Shown: piece by piece, positions 63,847 through 64,000 of the stretch | How the letters are laid out: each line of letters opens with the position of its first letter | Position numbering within the stretch: the first letter of the stretch is position 1 | Assembly (NCBI RefSeq): GCF_014647915.1 | Contig: NZ_BMQC01000007.1 | Coordinates: 62,001 to 126,000 of the forward strand | Reading direction: 5' to 3' | Length of the DNA stretch: 64,000 bases | Origin: Pilimelia terevasa | GTDB lineage: Bacteria; Actinomycetota; Actinomycetes; Mycobacteriales; Micromonosporaceae | The notes under the pieces: model-generated | Told to the model about the DNA's origin: nothing | Seen by the model: the letters and a program-made list of their open reading frames with translations, nothing else | The model's database searches: none | Position numbers and translations under genes: made by a program

Positions 63847-64000
63847 GGGGGTGGCGCTCCATTCTGGAAGGTCGGGTCACCCGTACGGGTGTGGCCGTGC
63901 CCGACCACCCAACCAAGCCGCCGCCGCCTTGTCCAACGGATCGACATGTTCGTCGGGTTTCGGACAGTGGTCGCCGCCCAGGCGGTCAGGCCAGGGCGCG

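Overview
This is chromosomal DNA of a very high-GC (well over 70% by eye) filamentous-type actinobacterium. The evidence is mycothiol synthesis (mshA) beside senX3-regX3, a BldN-type sigma factor next to rex-hemACDB, a BldC-like regulator beside the tiny ribosomal protein bS22, GTG/TTG starts with GTGA/ATGA stop-start overlaps, and several apparently leaderless promoters. Gene content and order fit Micromonosporaceae best, but the genus cannot be fixed from the sequence.

Layout. 0-8.5 kb: mshA, a YbjN protein, two tandem promoter-RNA-terminator cassettes that look like duplicated small RNAs, gpmA, a secreted zinc protease with ricin-type lectin domains, and a phosphate-sensing block (phoU, senX3, regX3) with Pho-box-like repeats between phoU and senX3. 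8.6-15.8 kb: an accessory region that reads as a tandem segmental duplication. Each half has the order dinB, two small Cys-containing genes, variable cargo, HD-domain gene, Cys-rich conserved gene. In the first half dinB and the HD gene are intact and the Cys-rich gene is a scrap; in the second half it is the reverse. Cargo is a GntR regulator in one half, and a helix-turn-helix/TPR regulator, a broken PP2C-like gene and an Mrr-type restriction enzyme in the other. 15.9-29 kb: an exopolysaccharide/glycoconjugate locus: nucleotide-sugar dehydratase, aminotransferase, acetyltransferase and phosphoglycosyl transferase (a bacillosamine-type set), Wzz/BY-kinase with its LMW phosphatase, glycosyltransferase, flippase, O-antigen-ligase-like protein, a DUF4012 protein and an LPVTG-anchored surface protein.

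29-41.5 kb: housekeeping and developmental genes: a mycothiol-dependent isomerase-family protein, exopolyphosphatase, sugar isomerase, CGNR regulator, proline dehydrogenase, BldC-like protein, bS22, an epimerase and acyltransferase pair, a HAD-IB phosphatase with a propeller protein, and a BldN-like ECF sigma factor with a DUF5667 protein as probable anti-sigma factor. 41.7-50 kb: a degenerate AMP-binding protein, glutaredoxin-like protein and HAD phosphatase, then the redox-controlled haem operon rex-hemA-hemC-hemD-hemB with a Rex operator overlapping its promoter. 50-64 kb: acetyltransferase, lytic transglycosylase, a cyclase-ATPase signalling protein followed by two unrecognised genes, the 2-oxoacid:ferredoxin oxidoreductase korAB with a Crp-like palindrome in its divergent upstream region, a secreted TAP-family peptidase, a lone nuoA and a secreted beta-trefoil protein.

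No tRNA, rRNA, CRISPR array, transposase or integrase was recognised. All calls come from reading sequence and translations; no database search was possible.
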